From contig OY978102.1 in NCBI GenBank assembly GCA_963854735.1, positions 496,001-560,000 on the forward strand: a DNA stretch of 64,000 nt. The letters run 5' to 3'. The stretch is from Marvania coccoides. Its lineage: Eukaryota > Chlorophyta > Trebouxiophyceae > Chlorellales > Chlorellaceae. The position numbers and the translations under genes are program-made. Below are positions 1 through 10,590 of the stretch, in pieces (positions within the stretch are counted from its first letter, which is position 1; each line of letters starts with the position of its first letter). The notes beneath the pieces are model-generated. The model had not been told where the DNA came from. It worked only from the letters and a program-made list of their open reading frames with translations, and made no database searches.

Positions 1-3000
1 CGGCACTGCAAGGATCTGGCGGCGAATGAAGTTCACAGCTCGGGCGCCATTTACCGCCCCAAAAGAAATGTCCGTTTGCAGCGCTGGCGCCATTTGGGAA
101 GCCCGAATGAGGCACTTGATGATAGGAACGCGGGCGTCAATGATCTGGACGTCGCTCAGAGTGGCACCAGACCGTCGCAGCGCGTCCAGAAGGTCCTCCA
201 GCTGGCCGTTGAGTTGCTGGCGCTGGTTGGCGGTAAAACCAGTCCCGGCGCGCTCCAGCTGGGGCCCCACGCCCAAAACCACCACGTCCAGATCTCCCCC
301 GGGGAGCGCAAGCCCCGTGGCTTGGGAACCGAATACCGCAGCGCGGGCGCGAGGCCACACCGCCCTTGCAGCGGCGTCGATGGCGCTCACCGCTGCTCTG
401 ACCGCTGAGATGTCAGACAGGGAGGGGGTGGCCCGGCGAGTGAGCTCCGCAATCTCATGGTGCAGCGGGGTGTACATACCGTCAGCTGGGGCCATGGGAA
501 AGGGAGGCGACAGCGGCTTGGTGGCGGCTGCCATCGCGGCCGCCATCGCTGCAGTTCTCCTCGCCTTTTTACCGCCTGGGCCCGATATTTCGACCGGTGC
601 TGCTGATGGCGGCGCCTCCCTAGCCGCTGTGTCCTCCCCCTCCCTCGGTCGTTTTGCCCCTCCCTTGGCCTGAGTGGCCCGGGTTGTTTTGCAAGCTCTT
701 GTCGCCTCTGCCTCTGCCCCGCCCTCTGCCTCTCCCTCTGCCCCACCCTCTTCCACTTGTGCCCGCTTCTGCTGCGAAGGGACGCCGCCCGCGGCCGGCG
801 CGCCCCGATCCACAAAAACCGGCAGCGTCGTGGCCCCTCCTTCCAGCCGCTGTGCCCCGCTCAGCGCAGCAGCGACCTCCGTCGCCGCCGCCGCCGCCAG
901 CTCCGCCGCCGCAGGGAGCTCTTTAGGCATGGCGTCCCCGACAGCGAGGTGGAACAGCGGCGGGGGGGTGCCTCCGGTAGGCAGACCAACTAACTTCAGC
1001 GCGCCTTCCAGGCAGCCGGCGTCTTGCGCGGTGCCCAGCATACGCTTCACCACCTGGATAGATCGGCGGCGGGTCTGAGCGTCCACGACCGTGAGATCAG
1101 AGCCCAGCCAAGGCGCCATTGCCGGCGCCTCCTGCAACGCGTCTATCACCCGGCCCTCTAGGTGGTCTCGAGACACCCCTGGTCGCTGCTCCAGCTCCGC
1201 AATGGCGCCCAGCACCAGACCCGCTGCCGCCTGGGCTGCATCGAAAGACGCTGCAGGGGCATCGGTCGATGGTTCAGAGGCCCCTTTGTCTTTTTCTTCT
1301 GCGCCAGCTTCGCCACCCTCCTGCTGCTGCGCGTGCTGTGCCTGCTGCGCTTGAAGCTCGATGTCCTGCAAGCTGGCCATCGCCACCGCAGGTACAGCTG
1401 GGGCTGCAACCCTTGGCAGCTCCTCCTTGATCCCCTCCTCCAGCTCCTGCTGCTGCTGTTCCTGCATTGGGTGGCCTTCCGCGCCTTCTGGTGCAGCGAC
1501 ACCTTCAGCAGACACAGCAGTTTCAGTAGCACGCGCAGCAGCGGCGGCGGCGGCAGAGGCGCTAGCTGTGCCATATCGGTGGCCTTGCTGGCGGGTCCAG
1601 TAGACCGATGCCAGGCCCCCCGCCTTCTCCAGCAGCAGCATGGTGGGCTTGGAAGAGCCCCGGAGAACCGCTGAAAAGGCAGTAGGACACCGAACCTGAA
1701 GGAAAAACGAGGACGGGTTGTTTATGAGTTATTATTATAATAATTATTAATTTAATATTTTGAGTAGTTGGCGAGTACTGGTTGGTGAGCGTAAAGAAAT
1801 AAGGCACACGCATTAATATTTCAATACTTCCTACCTGCAGCAGGCTATTGATTTCAAACACGGTGGCACCAGGCAGTGGCTCGGCCTTCTTGGTCACCGC
1901 CAGCAGCAGCCGCTGCAGCGCCGGCAGCGCCTGAGCTGCCGAGGAGGCGCCGATGCTCAGCGCCGGCCCCCATCGAGCCCCCAGACCCGGCGGCGGGGGG
2001 CCTCTGGGCGGCCCCTCCCCCGGCGGCGGCGCAGGAGGCGTCAATGCCAGCATTGCGAGCTTTACGCTCGTCAGGGCGGTGCGCACGTCAAAGACTGCCG
2101 CTTCTTCGCTGTCCTCAGCACCAGCAACAGCAGCGGGGGCTTCCTCCTCCTCTTCAACAGCGCCCCCTTCCTCCTCCTCCTCCTCGGTCTCCTCCTCAGT
2201 CTCCTCCTCCTCGGTCTCCTCCTCCTCAGCCTCCTCCTCCTCGGTCTCCTCCTCCTCCGTCTCCTCAGGCAGAGCAATTTCTTCCTCGTCCATGACTACT
2301 TTAGCCGCCACGCTCGTGCCAGCCACGGCGTTGAGCAGCTCCTTGACCAGCGTCGGCAGCACTGTATCGCCTAGTCCTTCATCTGGCCCTGCCCAGGCGG
2401 GCACCACCAGCATGTTGGCCACTTCTTCAGGGAGGGACTTGTGGGGGGAGTCGTCCACTAGGATCACTCGACCAAGGTCGGCAAAGTAGCGGCCTGCGTC
2501 GTGATGAGAGTTGGTTGGGCAAAAATAAGGTACGGAATATCAAAACAACCCCCTCATTTCTTCTTCATTATAATTTTTGAGATGATGAAGAGACAAAATT
2601 TCATTTCGGCAGGAGCTGACTCGAGTAGAATAATGTGAAAAAACAAAAGGAAGAAAGCAGTACAGTAATATTATTTAATTTCAACTATGCACCTAGCGGC
2701 TTCACTGTGTCCCAGGGTTTGCCGTCTGGCCGCGACGCGCCGACCTCATTGGCCAGTACGCAGTGGTCTCGGCACAGCACCACGTCGAAAAAGCCGCCAG
2801 GGGGGCGGTGGCGGTGGCCGTCCTCCTCCGCCTGCTTCGCTGCGAGATCATCATCGAGCTTCGCGATGGCGCGGTGCACCGTGCGCTGGGTGGCAGAGGA
2901 GTACACCCCCAGGCGGAAGTGCGGTAGCAGGCGCAGCAGCTGCTCTGTGCCTGGGCGGATGTGGTGATAATGAGCTCGCCCGTTGAAAGAGTGGTGTACT

Positions 3001-3426
3001 AGCACCCCATTCAAGTCAAACAGCAGCAAGACGCGGTCGTCCTGAGGGATAAACTGCTGGGCAGGCCAGCCAGCGGCCATTGGCACAGCAGCGGCGTCCT
3101 GAAATGAAGAGAGAGAGAGAGAGCACGCAAGTGAAAATTTGAAGAAATTTCGCACTCTGAATGTGAGAAAATGGGGTTTGGGAGCGCTGAGAATGTACCT
3201 GGTCGGCAGTATCGCCGTCGCGAGGGGGCACATTGCGGAAGACCGTCACGTTGCCCAGCTCCAGGGCCTGCTGGGCTGCTCCTTCCTCCTCTGCTGTGGC
3301 GGCATCGTCGTTGTCACTGTCATTCTCCGCGACGTACATCGCTTCCTCGTCTTCGGAAAAATCACGATCCTCTATTTCTGGAGAGGGCGAGGCTTTCGCC
3401 GCTACGCCTCTTCTTGTTTTAACCAT
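1..3426 (-). CDS. HAD (FCP1/SCP-like) phosphatase domain fused to TRF4/PAPD5-type nucleotidyltransferase, 3' end beyond window
   Basis: Exons read 3426-3199, 3098-2693, 2493-1835 and 1695-1 on the minus strand; all three introns are GT-AG and the phases agree, giving at least 996 residues with no stop before the window edge. Residues ~95-240 are a HAD domain of the FCP1/NIF class: motif I is DLNGVLV (D104, N106 in place of the usual second Asp), motif II VYSSATQ, motif IV VDDSPHK (D225-D226). Residues ~290-350 are Glu-rich. After a low-complexity Ala/Gln stretch, residues from ~836 match non-canonical poly(A) polymerases: YTPLHHEIAEL, VFGS at ~885, then GGDLDVVVLG carrying the two metal-binding Asp, and VPIIK..DISF. 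The known family adds short A-tails to RNAs for exosome decay; the role of the HAD part is inferred. No stop, gap or promoter-like stretch separates the two halves. Two abutting genes remain possible but look unlikely. Confidence 0.8.
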
Positions 3427-3694
3427 ATTATTTAAAAACGATTAGGTTTCCATGATTTATTTTTATAAATTCAGTGGGCAAACCATCGCAGGGGAGGGGA
3501 GGTGTGGCCATGCACTGCTCAAAAGTGCGCATTTAAATTTTTATTATTAAAAGGAGAGTGAGCGGCAAGGTGCCGGAGATGGCGGCGGAGAAGAGGTCGC
3601 TCAAATCTGTTCTTGAGCTAAATTGAGCGTATTTAAATAAAATTCAAAGTAATTGTTCGTTGAAAAGACGGAGCGACCGCCGTCAGCAAACAGG

Positions 3695-5585
3695 ATGACA
3701 AATTTGCGCATTACATGTAAGGATGCAAATTCAATTTTTTCCCTGCTGAAGCATTGTCTGAAAAAACCAGCGCGATCTCACGATCTCCGGCCATTCCTCG
3801 CATCCCGCAGGTCGCACGCCCGATGCGGTGCAGTTTGTGTCCCTGCAAAACGGCTCTGAATTGAAAGAAGAAGCTTCGCTGAGGTAAATTCACTGTCCCT
3901 CATCGAAGTTCTCCGTCTCAATCCGTATATCCTCACGTTTTACCTCTTAAAATTTGCAGCGTGGAGGCCTCTAGCATCGAGTACTCCCCAGATTCCACAG
4001 TTCTTGCCATTGTCGACGCTGCCGGAGTCTCTCTGCGTTCTGCAGCAGACGTTCACGCCGAGCATCTGCGCATCTCCTGCCCAGGCATCCAAGCCCTGTC
4101 CTTCTCCCCGGCTGGAACCTACCTCACGATCCTTCAGCGTCCCTCAAAAGGCCCCGACGGCGTGGCATCGAAAAACCTGGGCGTCTACTCTGCTGCCACC
4201 GGCGAAAAGGTGCTGGCGCTGCACCAAAAGGCGTTCAACCGCGACCTGTGGCCGTCCGTGCAGTTCAACGGGGACGAATCATTAGCGGTACACATGGTAG
4301 CCAATACGCTGCACGCTTACTCATCGGCTGACTGGGCAGCTGGCGCCGTGACAAAGTTCCCGGTCAAGGGCATTGCAGGGTTTGCGGTGAGCCCAGCGGG
4401 CACAGCGGGCAAGCCCCCCAGCATCGCGATTTACGTTCCCGAAGCAAAGGGCTCGCCTGGCCACATTGCTGTGTATCGTCTGGAGACTGTGCCCCAGGGA
4501 CAAACCCCCACCCCCGTGGCGCGTCGTTCCTTCTTCCGCGCCAATTCCGCGCGCTTTTACTGGGCCCCCACGGGCACTGCTGGTCAGTTTCTTGCTTTTC
4601 AATTTATTTAGAGTGTTTTTTATTTGTGTATTTTATCACTCGTATGAATTATTCCTTTCTACCCGCAGTTTTGGTGGTCACCGCTGCTGACGTGGACGCC
4701 ACCAACCAGTCGTACTACGGCGAGCAGAAGCTGTACTTTTTGGCGGCAGACGGCTCCTCCGACCTCGCAGTGCCCCTCCCCAAAGAGGGACCCATCCATG
4801 ACGTGCAGTGGAACCCTAAAGGCGACTCTTTTGTCACCGTCGCAGGCTTCATGCCCGCCAAATCCACAGTCTTCACCGCTACCTGTGTGCCCAAGTTCGA
4901 TCTGGGCGCGGGGCCCTATGCGGTGGCGCGGTGGAACCCGTTTGGGCGCTTTCTGGTGCTGGCGGGCTTTGGCAACTTGCCAGGCGACCTGGCGTTCTTC
5001 GACAAAAAAGCAGACGGGAAATTGAAGTCCATGGGGACGTCGCGCGCGGAGAACGGGGTGTCGATGGAGTGGTCCCCCTGCGGGCGGTACGCCCTGGCTG
5101 CGACTGTGGCCCCCAGGCTGCGCGTAGACAACGGCATTCAGCTGTTCAAGTACGATGGAACGCTTCTGGCGAGGAGCAAGCGAGAGGTGCTGTACGAGGC
5201 GCGATGGCAGCCGGCGCCTGCAGGGACGTTTGAGGACCGACCGCAGTCGCCCAGAGCCGCGGGCGGCGCGGCACAGACTGCTGCGCCACGGCCGCCGCAG
5301 CCAGTCAAAGCTGCTGGGTACGTGCCGCCGCATCTGAGGAACAACCCCGCGGCTGCTGCCGCCGCGAAGGATTCATTCAGTCTGGCGAGGGATCCGAACG
5401 ATAAGGGTGGCAAAATTGCTGTCGGAGCGACTGCAGCACGGCCGACGGCAGCGGGAGCGACAAATTTGCCGCCTGGCGCGGCGCCCCCCCCCAGCAAGGC
5501 ATCGTCAAAGAACGCCAAGCGGCGGGCGGCGAAGAAGAAAGCAGAAGAAGATGCCGCTCCTGGCGTGGCTGGCATGACCCTTTGA
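3695..5585 (+). CDS. EIF2A: Eukaryotic translation initiation factor 2A
   Basis: Exons 3695-3716, 3811-3883, 3960-4582 and 4669-5585 give 544 residues. The sequence follows eIF2A: a WD-like beta-propeller with SYYGEQKLYFLA, PIHDVQWNP, GFMPAKSTVF, VLAGFGNLPGDL and APRLRVDNG, then a basic C-terminus beginning AAGYVPPHLRN and ending with a Lys/Ala-rich tail. In yeast and animals eIF2A binds the 40S subunit and Met-tRNAi in alternative initiation. The first exon is only 22 bases; it was chosen because ATG, donor GTAAGG and the CATCCCGCAG acceptor put the conserved second exon in frame. An upstream start cannot be excluded. Divergent from the phosphatase/nucleotidyltransferase gene, with starts 268 bases apart. 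Confidence 0.93.
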
Positions 5586-5845
5586 TTTTGTTTTTTTGGT
5601 GACGCTGTTTCGTGTGTGTGTGTGTTTTTATAGAAAACTCATTGTGGTATCCCTCTGATGATCACCCATTGTAGAAAATCGATATCCAACGTAGAAAACT
5701 GAGTTTTCTACATGGGGATAACCCACACTGTTTTCTTCTAGTTTTTTTCTTCTTTTTGCTTCACGAATGATCATCCTATTCTGTTTTTTTTTTTAATTAT
5801 TTTATTAACGCTTTTTACAAACACGAAAATACCTTTTATTTTCCA
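5586..5845. repeat. Intergenic inverted-repeat cluster between convergent genes
   Basis: The space between eIF2A and the aldolase holds a perfect palindrome at 5691-5711 (arms GTAGAAAACT / AGTTTTCTAC around one G). Around it, 5631-5665 and 5701-5742 form a longer imperfect inverted repeat (TAGAAAACTC..GTGGTATCCC against GGGGATAACCCACA..TTCTTCTA). It could be a small MITE-like insertion or a shared terminator hairpin. There is no coding potential. Confidence 0.5.
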
Positions 5846-6790
5846 TCATCGCTGCTGCAATCTCCGCACCTTGGCGCTCTCTTCCTCAGCCGCCGTCCCT
5901 AACAGACCAACGTCAGTTCCGGTCGACAGCAGCGTGTATCCTTGTCCTACGAGCACCTCCGCCCCCGTCACCCCCGCAGCGAAGCTCCCTGCAATCACTC
6001 CCGCAGCTTTGCACTTTTCTGCCACGAGTTTTGTTGCCTGGCGCAGGTCGTCTGAGCTGAGCGCAGCAGGGTAGCCGTGCTTGTCAAACAGCCCCAGCGC
6101 AAAACTAAGGTCAAAGGGCCCCACGAATGCGGCGTCCACGCCTGGCACAGCCAAAATTTCGTCTAAATTTTCAAAGCATTCTTTCGTCTCTACCTGAAGG
6201 ATGAGGGTGACCTCGTCGTTGGCTGAGGAGAGGAACTCGGCCACGGGGCGGCCCAGCTGGGGCGCAATGGGAAATGCGATGGAGCGGGAGCCCAAGGGCG
6301 GGAAGAAAGCGGCTTGCACTGCGGCTTGGGCGTCAGCTACCGTCAGAACCTAATAATTACATTATTTTGCAATCGCTGGGTTAATAAAACTGATGAACAG
6401 GTTCAGAAGGTCAACGCTAGCTCTTACTGTGGGGATCATGATGCCGTAAGCGCCCAAATCCAGGGATTGTTGAATTCCAATTCGGTCGTTCGGGCCGCCA
6501 ACACGAACGAGTGAAGGGCAGCGGTGCACCGCGATTGAAGTGAGCATGGCTTGCAGCATGGACCCACTGCCGACGGGGGAGTGCTGGCCATCGACGAGGA
6601 GCCAGTCGAAGGGGCGGGAGGCGGCCATCTGCTCTGCTATCAGAGGTGAGTTGGAGTCGAGGAACAACCCAAAGCTTGGATGGGCGGCGCGCTTCAGATC
6701 GGCTTTAAATTGAACTCGCGATGATGGGTAACTTTGCGATGTCGCGCAAACGCATACTGGTGCATTCGCTCGACACTGAGAGATTTTCAT
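5846..6790 (-). CDS. HpcH/HpaI-family aldolase
   Basis: Two exons, 6790-6428 and 6349-5846, give 288 residues. Family features in order: FGLFLDSNSPLIAEQ, DWLLVDGQHSP (catalytic His region), SLVRVGGPN, GAYGIMIPT, then PPLGSRSI, the metal-binding Glu in ILQVETKE and the metal-binding Asp in FVGPFDLSFALG. Members cleave or form 2-keto-3-deoxy acids such as 4-hydroxy-2-oxoheptanedioate with a divalent metal; the substrate here is unknown. The first ~30 residues are Ser/Arg/Cys-rich and lie before the conserved domain, so an organelle targeting sequence is possible. The intron falls exactly between PT and VLTVADA. Confidence 0.9.
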
Positions 6791-7120
6791 TTTTAAGATG
6801 TAATTAATAAATTAAATAAAAAAACGTTGCCTGTAGGACGACCTAAATATGCAACCTCACTTGACTCATTACTAATAAAACTTTTTGGGGGGGGTTCCGC
6901 GAAGATCGTTAGAAGTTTCCCCGAGAAAAACGGAAAGTTTCTTCAATTTTCCGGGGAAGAGAGTTTTTTCGAATCGTCGTCTTGCTTTGGGGTTTTGAGC
7001 TTTCTGCAATGAAACCAGAGTTCAACACGATGATACAACCTTAATTATTATCTTTCAAGCGTCCTCAGCCCTGATTCTGCTGTATTGTGTCGTTGAATTC
7101 TTCCAATCAACTTTGCAATA
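6791..7120. other. Intergenic, divergent promoter region
   Basis: AT-rich stretch between the aldolase and the next plus-strand gene, with a nine-G run near 6887. No coding, RNA or repeat signal recognised; it presumably holds both promoters. Confidence 0.5.
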
Positions 7121-9536
7121 ATGATGTCTGGCGCAGCATTCTCCAAGAATAGTGAACCTCAGCCTGATACACCGGTGCTGGAATCTCAGCGGGCAGCTAA
7201 GCGGACGCGCATACTGTCCTGGGTTGGGGTGGACCAATCGGTTTCTTCCCTCGCCCCCATGGAAGTCACCTGGACATCCCGCTACGCAACTCACCTCAAG
7301 CAGTGGCTTATTTCGCTGGGCAACCACCACCCCAACTGCCTGGAGATTCCTGCGCAGGGGGTGATGGCTCTGAGTGTTGCCATCCTTGGGTAAAAACAGC
7401 TTTTCGCCCTTCTGTAATCGCACTTACTGTCACGTTTACGAGCTTACACCCAACCCTTACAATATGTTTTATCTTGCTTGCAGGTCTTACCACAAGTCTA
7501 TCATCAACATTGAAAACGCTGCAGTTGCCCTTCCCTCCGTCTTCTAGACTCCCGCTGTCGCTGCGTTCTGGATCGCATTGAAGTTTCTCGCGCCCCGCCA
7601 CTCTTTGACCTCCGCATCATTCATTGGCGTCATTACCTGTAAGCCTGGCCCAATTGACCAAACTTTGCAGCCGTTTCCTTTTAAATGGCCTAACCACCAG
7701 TGCTCCCTCGCAACACCCCGTCTGCTCGCTCCTCCATCGCGGGGGCCGTGAGGAGGTAGCCCTAACCTTGACTTGGAAGCGCCAGGTGAGCAGCCACATC
7801 GACGTAATTGAAGTGACTCAAGCCCACGCCACTCGGGCTCCCCAGCGCAAGCATTGCGTCTAGATACTGCTGCCGGGCGGTACAGACACCACCGCACAAA
7901 CGCCATCGGCAGCATCCATTCCTCCCATAAGCAGATGAGTTGCTCGGACTTCTGCACCCTGTTGCACAGTGGCGGCAGCGCCTCCGTGCTAAGGCTGCAT
8001 GGAGCCGTAGAAAGCGGAGCTGCAAGCCGATCCAACGACAGGCCGACCTCCTCCGCCGAAGGAGGCGCTGGGCTAGCAGGAAGTGCTAAGCCAGCAGCGC
8101 TGCTGGTGTTAGCTGCGGCGGTGCCACCTGCGCGAGAACAACGTCCATGCCAAGTGGATCCACGGCTTGGTAAGGCACCTGCTTTACGATGGCAGGGTGG
8201 CACGGCAACTTTCTGGTCTCCATAAGAGAACCCGCTCTGCAGTTGGAAACCGGTACCCAAACCTGTAAAACCTTAAAATCCTGGTTGCCCCCAGGGAGAC
8301 AATGTCCAGAGCCCACTTTGCCGCGCGCGCTTGGAGGTGCTTTGACGGGGAGGGCGCCTAGGCCTCAGCCTCTTGCGGCATAGGCCAGAGCGCCGTAGAG
8401 AGCGGAATTGCAGCCCCGCCTAGCAGAGAACCCCAAGCCTGTAATCTTGTCAAATCAAGCTACCAGCCGTTCTAAGGTCGTGCGTGCCACCTCGCCGTGG
8501 CAGCCTCTGTGAAGGGCCAGACCAATTCTAGCGCCAGCTAGTAATTCGTAATAGTAAAAAAGAAAAATTGTGAGAAGCCCACCTTCTACATTTCTGCATG
8601 CAACTGTGCCTGCCATGCACCTGCCGGGATTGATCCGACGGAGGAGGGGGGGCTCTGCCTTACTGTGGTGGGGTTTGTGGCACGTCGCCTTGCGGATCTC
8701 TATAGGGGCGACCTCGGTAGGAGACGTGAAACCTCTGTAAAATCCTCAAAAAAAACTAATGCGGGGAAGCTCCGATAAATAACAGAAGAGGTCCACGTAG
8801 CCTCACTTTCTATTTTTCCTAAGAGCAAAGGTGTCGCTGCTATTCCGACGCCGCCAAGCGTTCTGTGCGCTGCAACCTCCTCCAGGCGTTCAACAGTATT
8901 GCCACGAAGGAGACATGCAAGCGTTTCATTCTTGAGTATGAATACAGGACGGATCCCGGACGTGGATGTGAGGTGGAGGACCTCGAGCTGCAGGAAATGG
9001 CAAGGCGTACCTTTTGTGGCTAAATTTCAAGTGCAAATTCTAAGTATCGTGTCAACTAAAATTCATCAACAGCAGCTATTTGCTAGCCAGGATTTTTTGG
9101 GCTTCAGATTTTTTGGGCTTCGAAGCTGAGCTTCGCCCAGGCGGTGCTTGACGATCTTGCTGCTCTAAAAGCGTCTCCCCCTGGACGCAGCGAGGGCTTA
9201 GACGCTGGTGAGTAGCTCTCTCTTTCTCATCGTTTGTAATACCTGCATTTTTCTCTTTACTTGAAGATGATTTTTTGTCTGAGACTCCCCGCACACTTTT
9301 TATTTCCTCGTATTTACTTCTCTTCTGCAGGGAGTGCGTCCCCCACGAGCCCCATTCCCGACGCTCCAGCTGCTGCTGCTCACTTCCAGAAGCCGGAATC
9401 CCTCAAAATTGCGTGCATCGATGAAGTGCTGCATGACACGGCGGCAAGGGGTGCGGCCGGTGTGAGCTTAGCCAGGCGAGAAACACTGCGGCACCGGCGA
9501 CGTGCCGAATCCGCAGCAGCGCAAGAAAGGTTCTGA
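7121..9536 (+). CDS. Unrecognised spliced protein, about 279 residues
   Basis: Proposed exons 7121-7389, 7525-7638, 8831-8999, 9126-9207 and 9331-9536 total 840 bases and keep one frame. Blocks that look coding are LKQWLISLGNHHPNCLEIPA, LLDSRCRCVLDRIEVSRAPP, DLRIIHWRHYL, AFNSIATKETCKRFILEYEY, LSFAQAVLDDLAAL, and a C-terminus with IACIDEVLHDTAARG followed by a basic helix ending QERF. No family was recognised. The 7390-7524 intron uses the acceptor at 7524; the CAG at 7482 leads to a stop. The intron after 8999 would use a GC donor (GCAAGG) and is the weakest part. The 1.2-kb third intron is full of SINE-like sequence. Function unknown. Confidence 0.5.
8165..8285 (+). mobile_element. Diverged SINE-like copy (copy 1)
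   Basis: The blocks TTACGATGGCAGGGTGGCAC, TCTGGTCTCCATAAGAG and ACCTGTAAAACC align in the same order and spacing with the copies at 8610-8760 and 45620-45802. It lies in the third intron of the 7121-9536 gene. Surrounding sequence (7640-8520) contains further related but more decayed pieces, such as two AGCCGTAGAAAGCGG / GCGCCGTAGAGAGCGG segments at 8003 and 8390. Confidence 0.5.
8610..8760 (+). mobile_element. tRNA-derived SINE-like copy (copy 2)
   Basis: Shares CCTTACTGTGG, GTGGCACGTCGCCTTGC, TCTCTATA and GTAGGAGACGT with the copy at 45620-45802. A B-box-like GGGATTGATCC lies at 8626-8636, and the 3' end is an AT-rich tail (TGTAAAATCC then an A-run). Located in an intron. Confidence 0.65.
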
Positions 9537-9957
9537 ATGAATAAATGAATGGCAAAGATGAAGTTTTTTACAACCAGTAAGTAGTTTTCAGCCTGCTGTA
9601 TCTCCCTCCGCTGCATGATATACGTTTTTAATCTTCAAGTGCACTCCTCTAAGGTGTTCCTTCCAAAGGAAATGTTTGTTTTAGTACACATGCCACATGT
9701 TTTGTTTTGGATTTTCCTGTTTCCCTTCTCCCTTTTGTATGAATGAATTCGTCCTGTAAAATATTCACCAGTTTCTTCTTCTTCGGAGATAAAGGGGGAA
9801 AAAATGACTCTGCTGCTCCCCCAAAACTTATGAAATAACCGTCAGGTTTTACAGTCTTCGCAGTTCTCAGGACTCAAATCCCAGGACTCAAATTCAACCC
9901 GTATTCGACGTCAATCATAAACGACAGTCGTCTACAATAAATCTCAACCACCTGCCG
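9537..9957. other. Intergenic
   Basis: AT-rich, 420 bases between the unknown gene and the helicase remnant. No gene, RNA or repeat recognised. Confidence 0.5.
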
Positions 9958-10570
9958 CTAGTCAAGCCCAAAATACGAGTCGCACACCAGCCACAGCTCC
10001 ACAGCCCTCCGCCCCTGCTCCCCACCGCGGGCAGCGATGCCTTGGTGTGGGGGTCGCCTGCGTAAAAAAAGCGGGATTGGAAAGAGAGGAAGAAAACGGA
10101 ATCTATGAACAAAATTATCAAACACGAAGAAAAATCCCGAAATATACCGAAACAGAGGCATATTTCAAGGCTATTTAGCTCCAAGTCAATAATAGTATTA
10201 CTTGCCGACTGTGCGCAGGTCCGGGGCGAAGCGCACTTGGCCATCCATCCTGCGTTGAGCACGTCTTCGTTGTGGCGCACCGGAAGCTCAGCATATTCAG
10301 CACGCGCAGCACGGCATCCACCCCCATCCCCGGCCCCATCCCCGCCGCAAACGCCGCCATCGGAGCGTGCTCCAGGTAGAAAGCAGAGGCGATATGCCCA
10401 GGCGTCAACGACCTCAAGTCACCCTCCTCGCTGACCTCCACGCACCCGGCGCCCTCCAGCGCCTCCAGCGCGCCGCCCACCAGCCCCGAGAGGTGTGCGC
10501 TCACCGCCTCTGGCTCCGTACTGTGCAGATTATAGTACGACGGATTTTGCAAGATCCAACGCAAAAAGAA
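9958..10570 (-). pseudogene. Decayed fragment of a Brr2/ASCC3-type helicase (Sec63 domain)
   Basis: Pieces in different frames follow the order of the C-terminal Sec63 region of Brr2-like Ski2 helicases. From 10555 downward they are QNPSYYNL, HLSGLVGGALEALE, LTPGHIASAFYLEH, then (shifted frame) EYAELPVRHNEDVLNA, then (shifted again) QVRFAPDLRTVGK, then DPHTKASLP, and finally VELWLVCDSYFGLD before a stop at 9958. The known family unwinds U4/U6 snRNA (Brr2) or acts in repair and ribosome rescue (ASCC3). The upstream helicase cores are absent here and at least two frameshifts interrupt the fragment, so it is read as a truncated pseudogene, probably a duplicated 3' end. Base-call errors are a less likely alternative. 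Confidence 0.65.
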
Positions 10571-10590
10571 AGTACTAATAATTCGTAAAG

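Noticed and set aside
1158..2295. Several ORFs in both strands over the phosphatase linker
   Set aside because: Low-complexity GC-rich linker is open in many frames; only the minus frame joins both domains in phase.
7483..7548. Exon using the acceptor at 7482 with a frameshift before 7549
   Set aside because: Using the acceptor at 7524 instead keeps frame without any frameshift.
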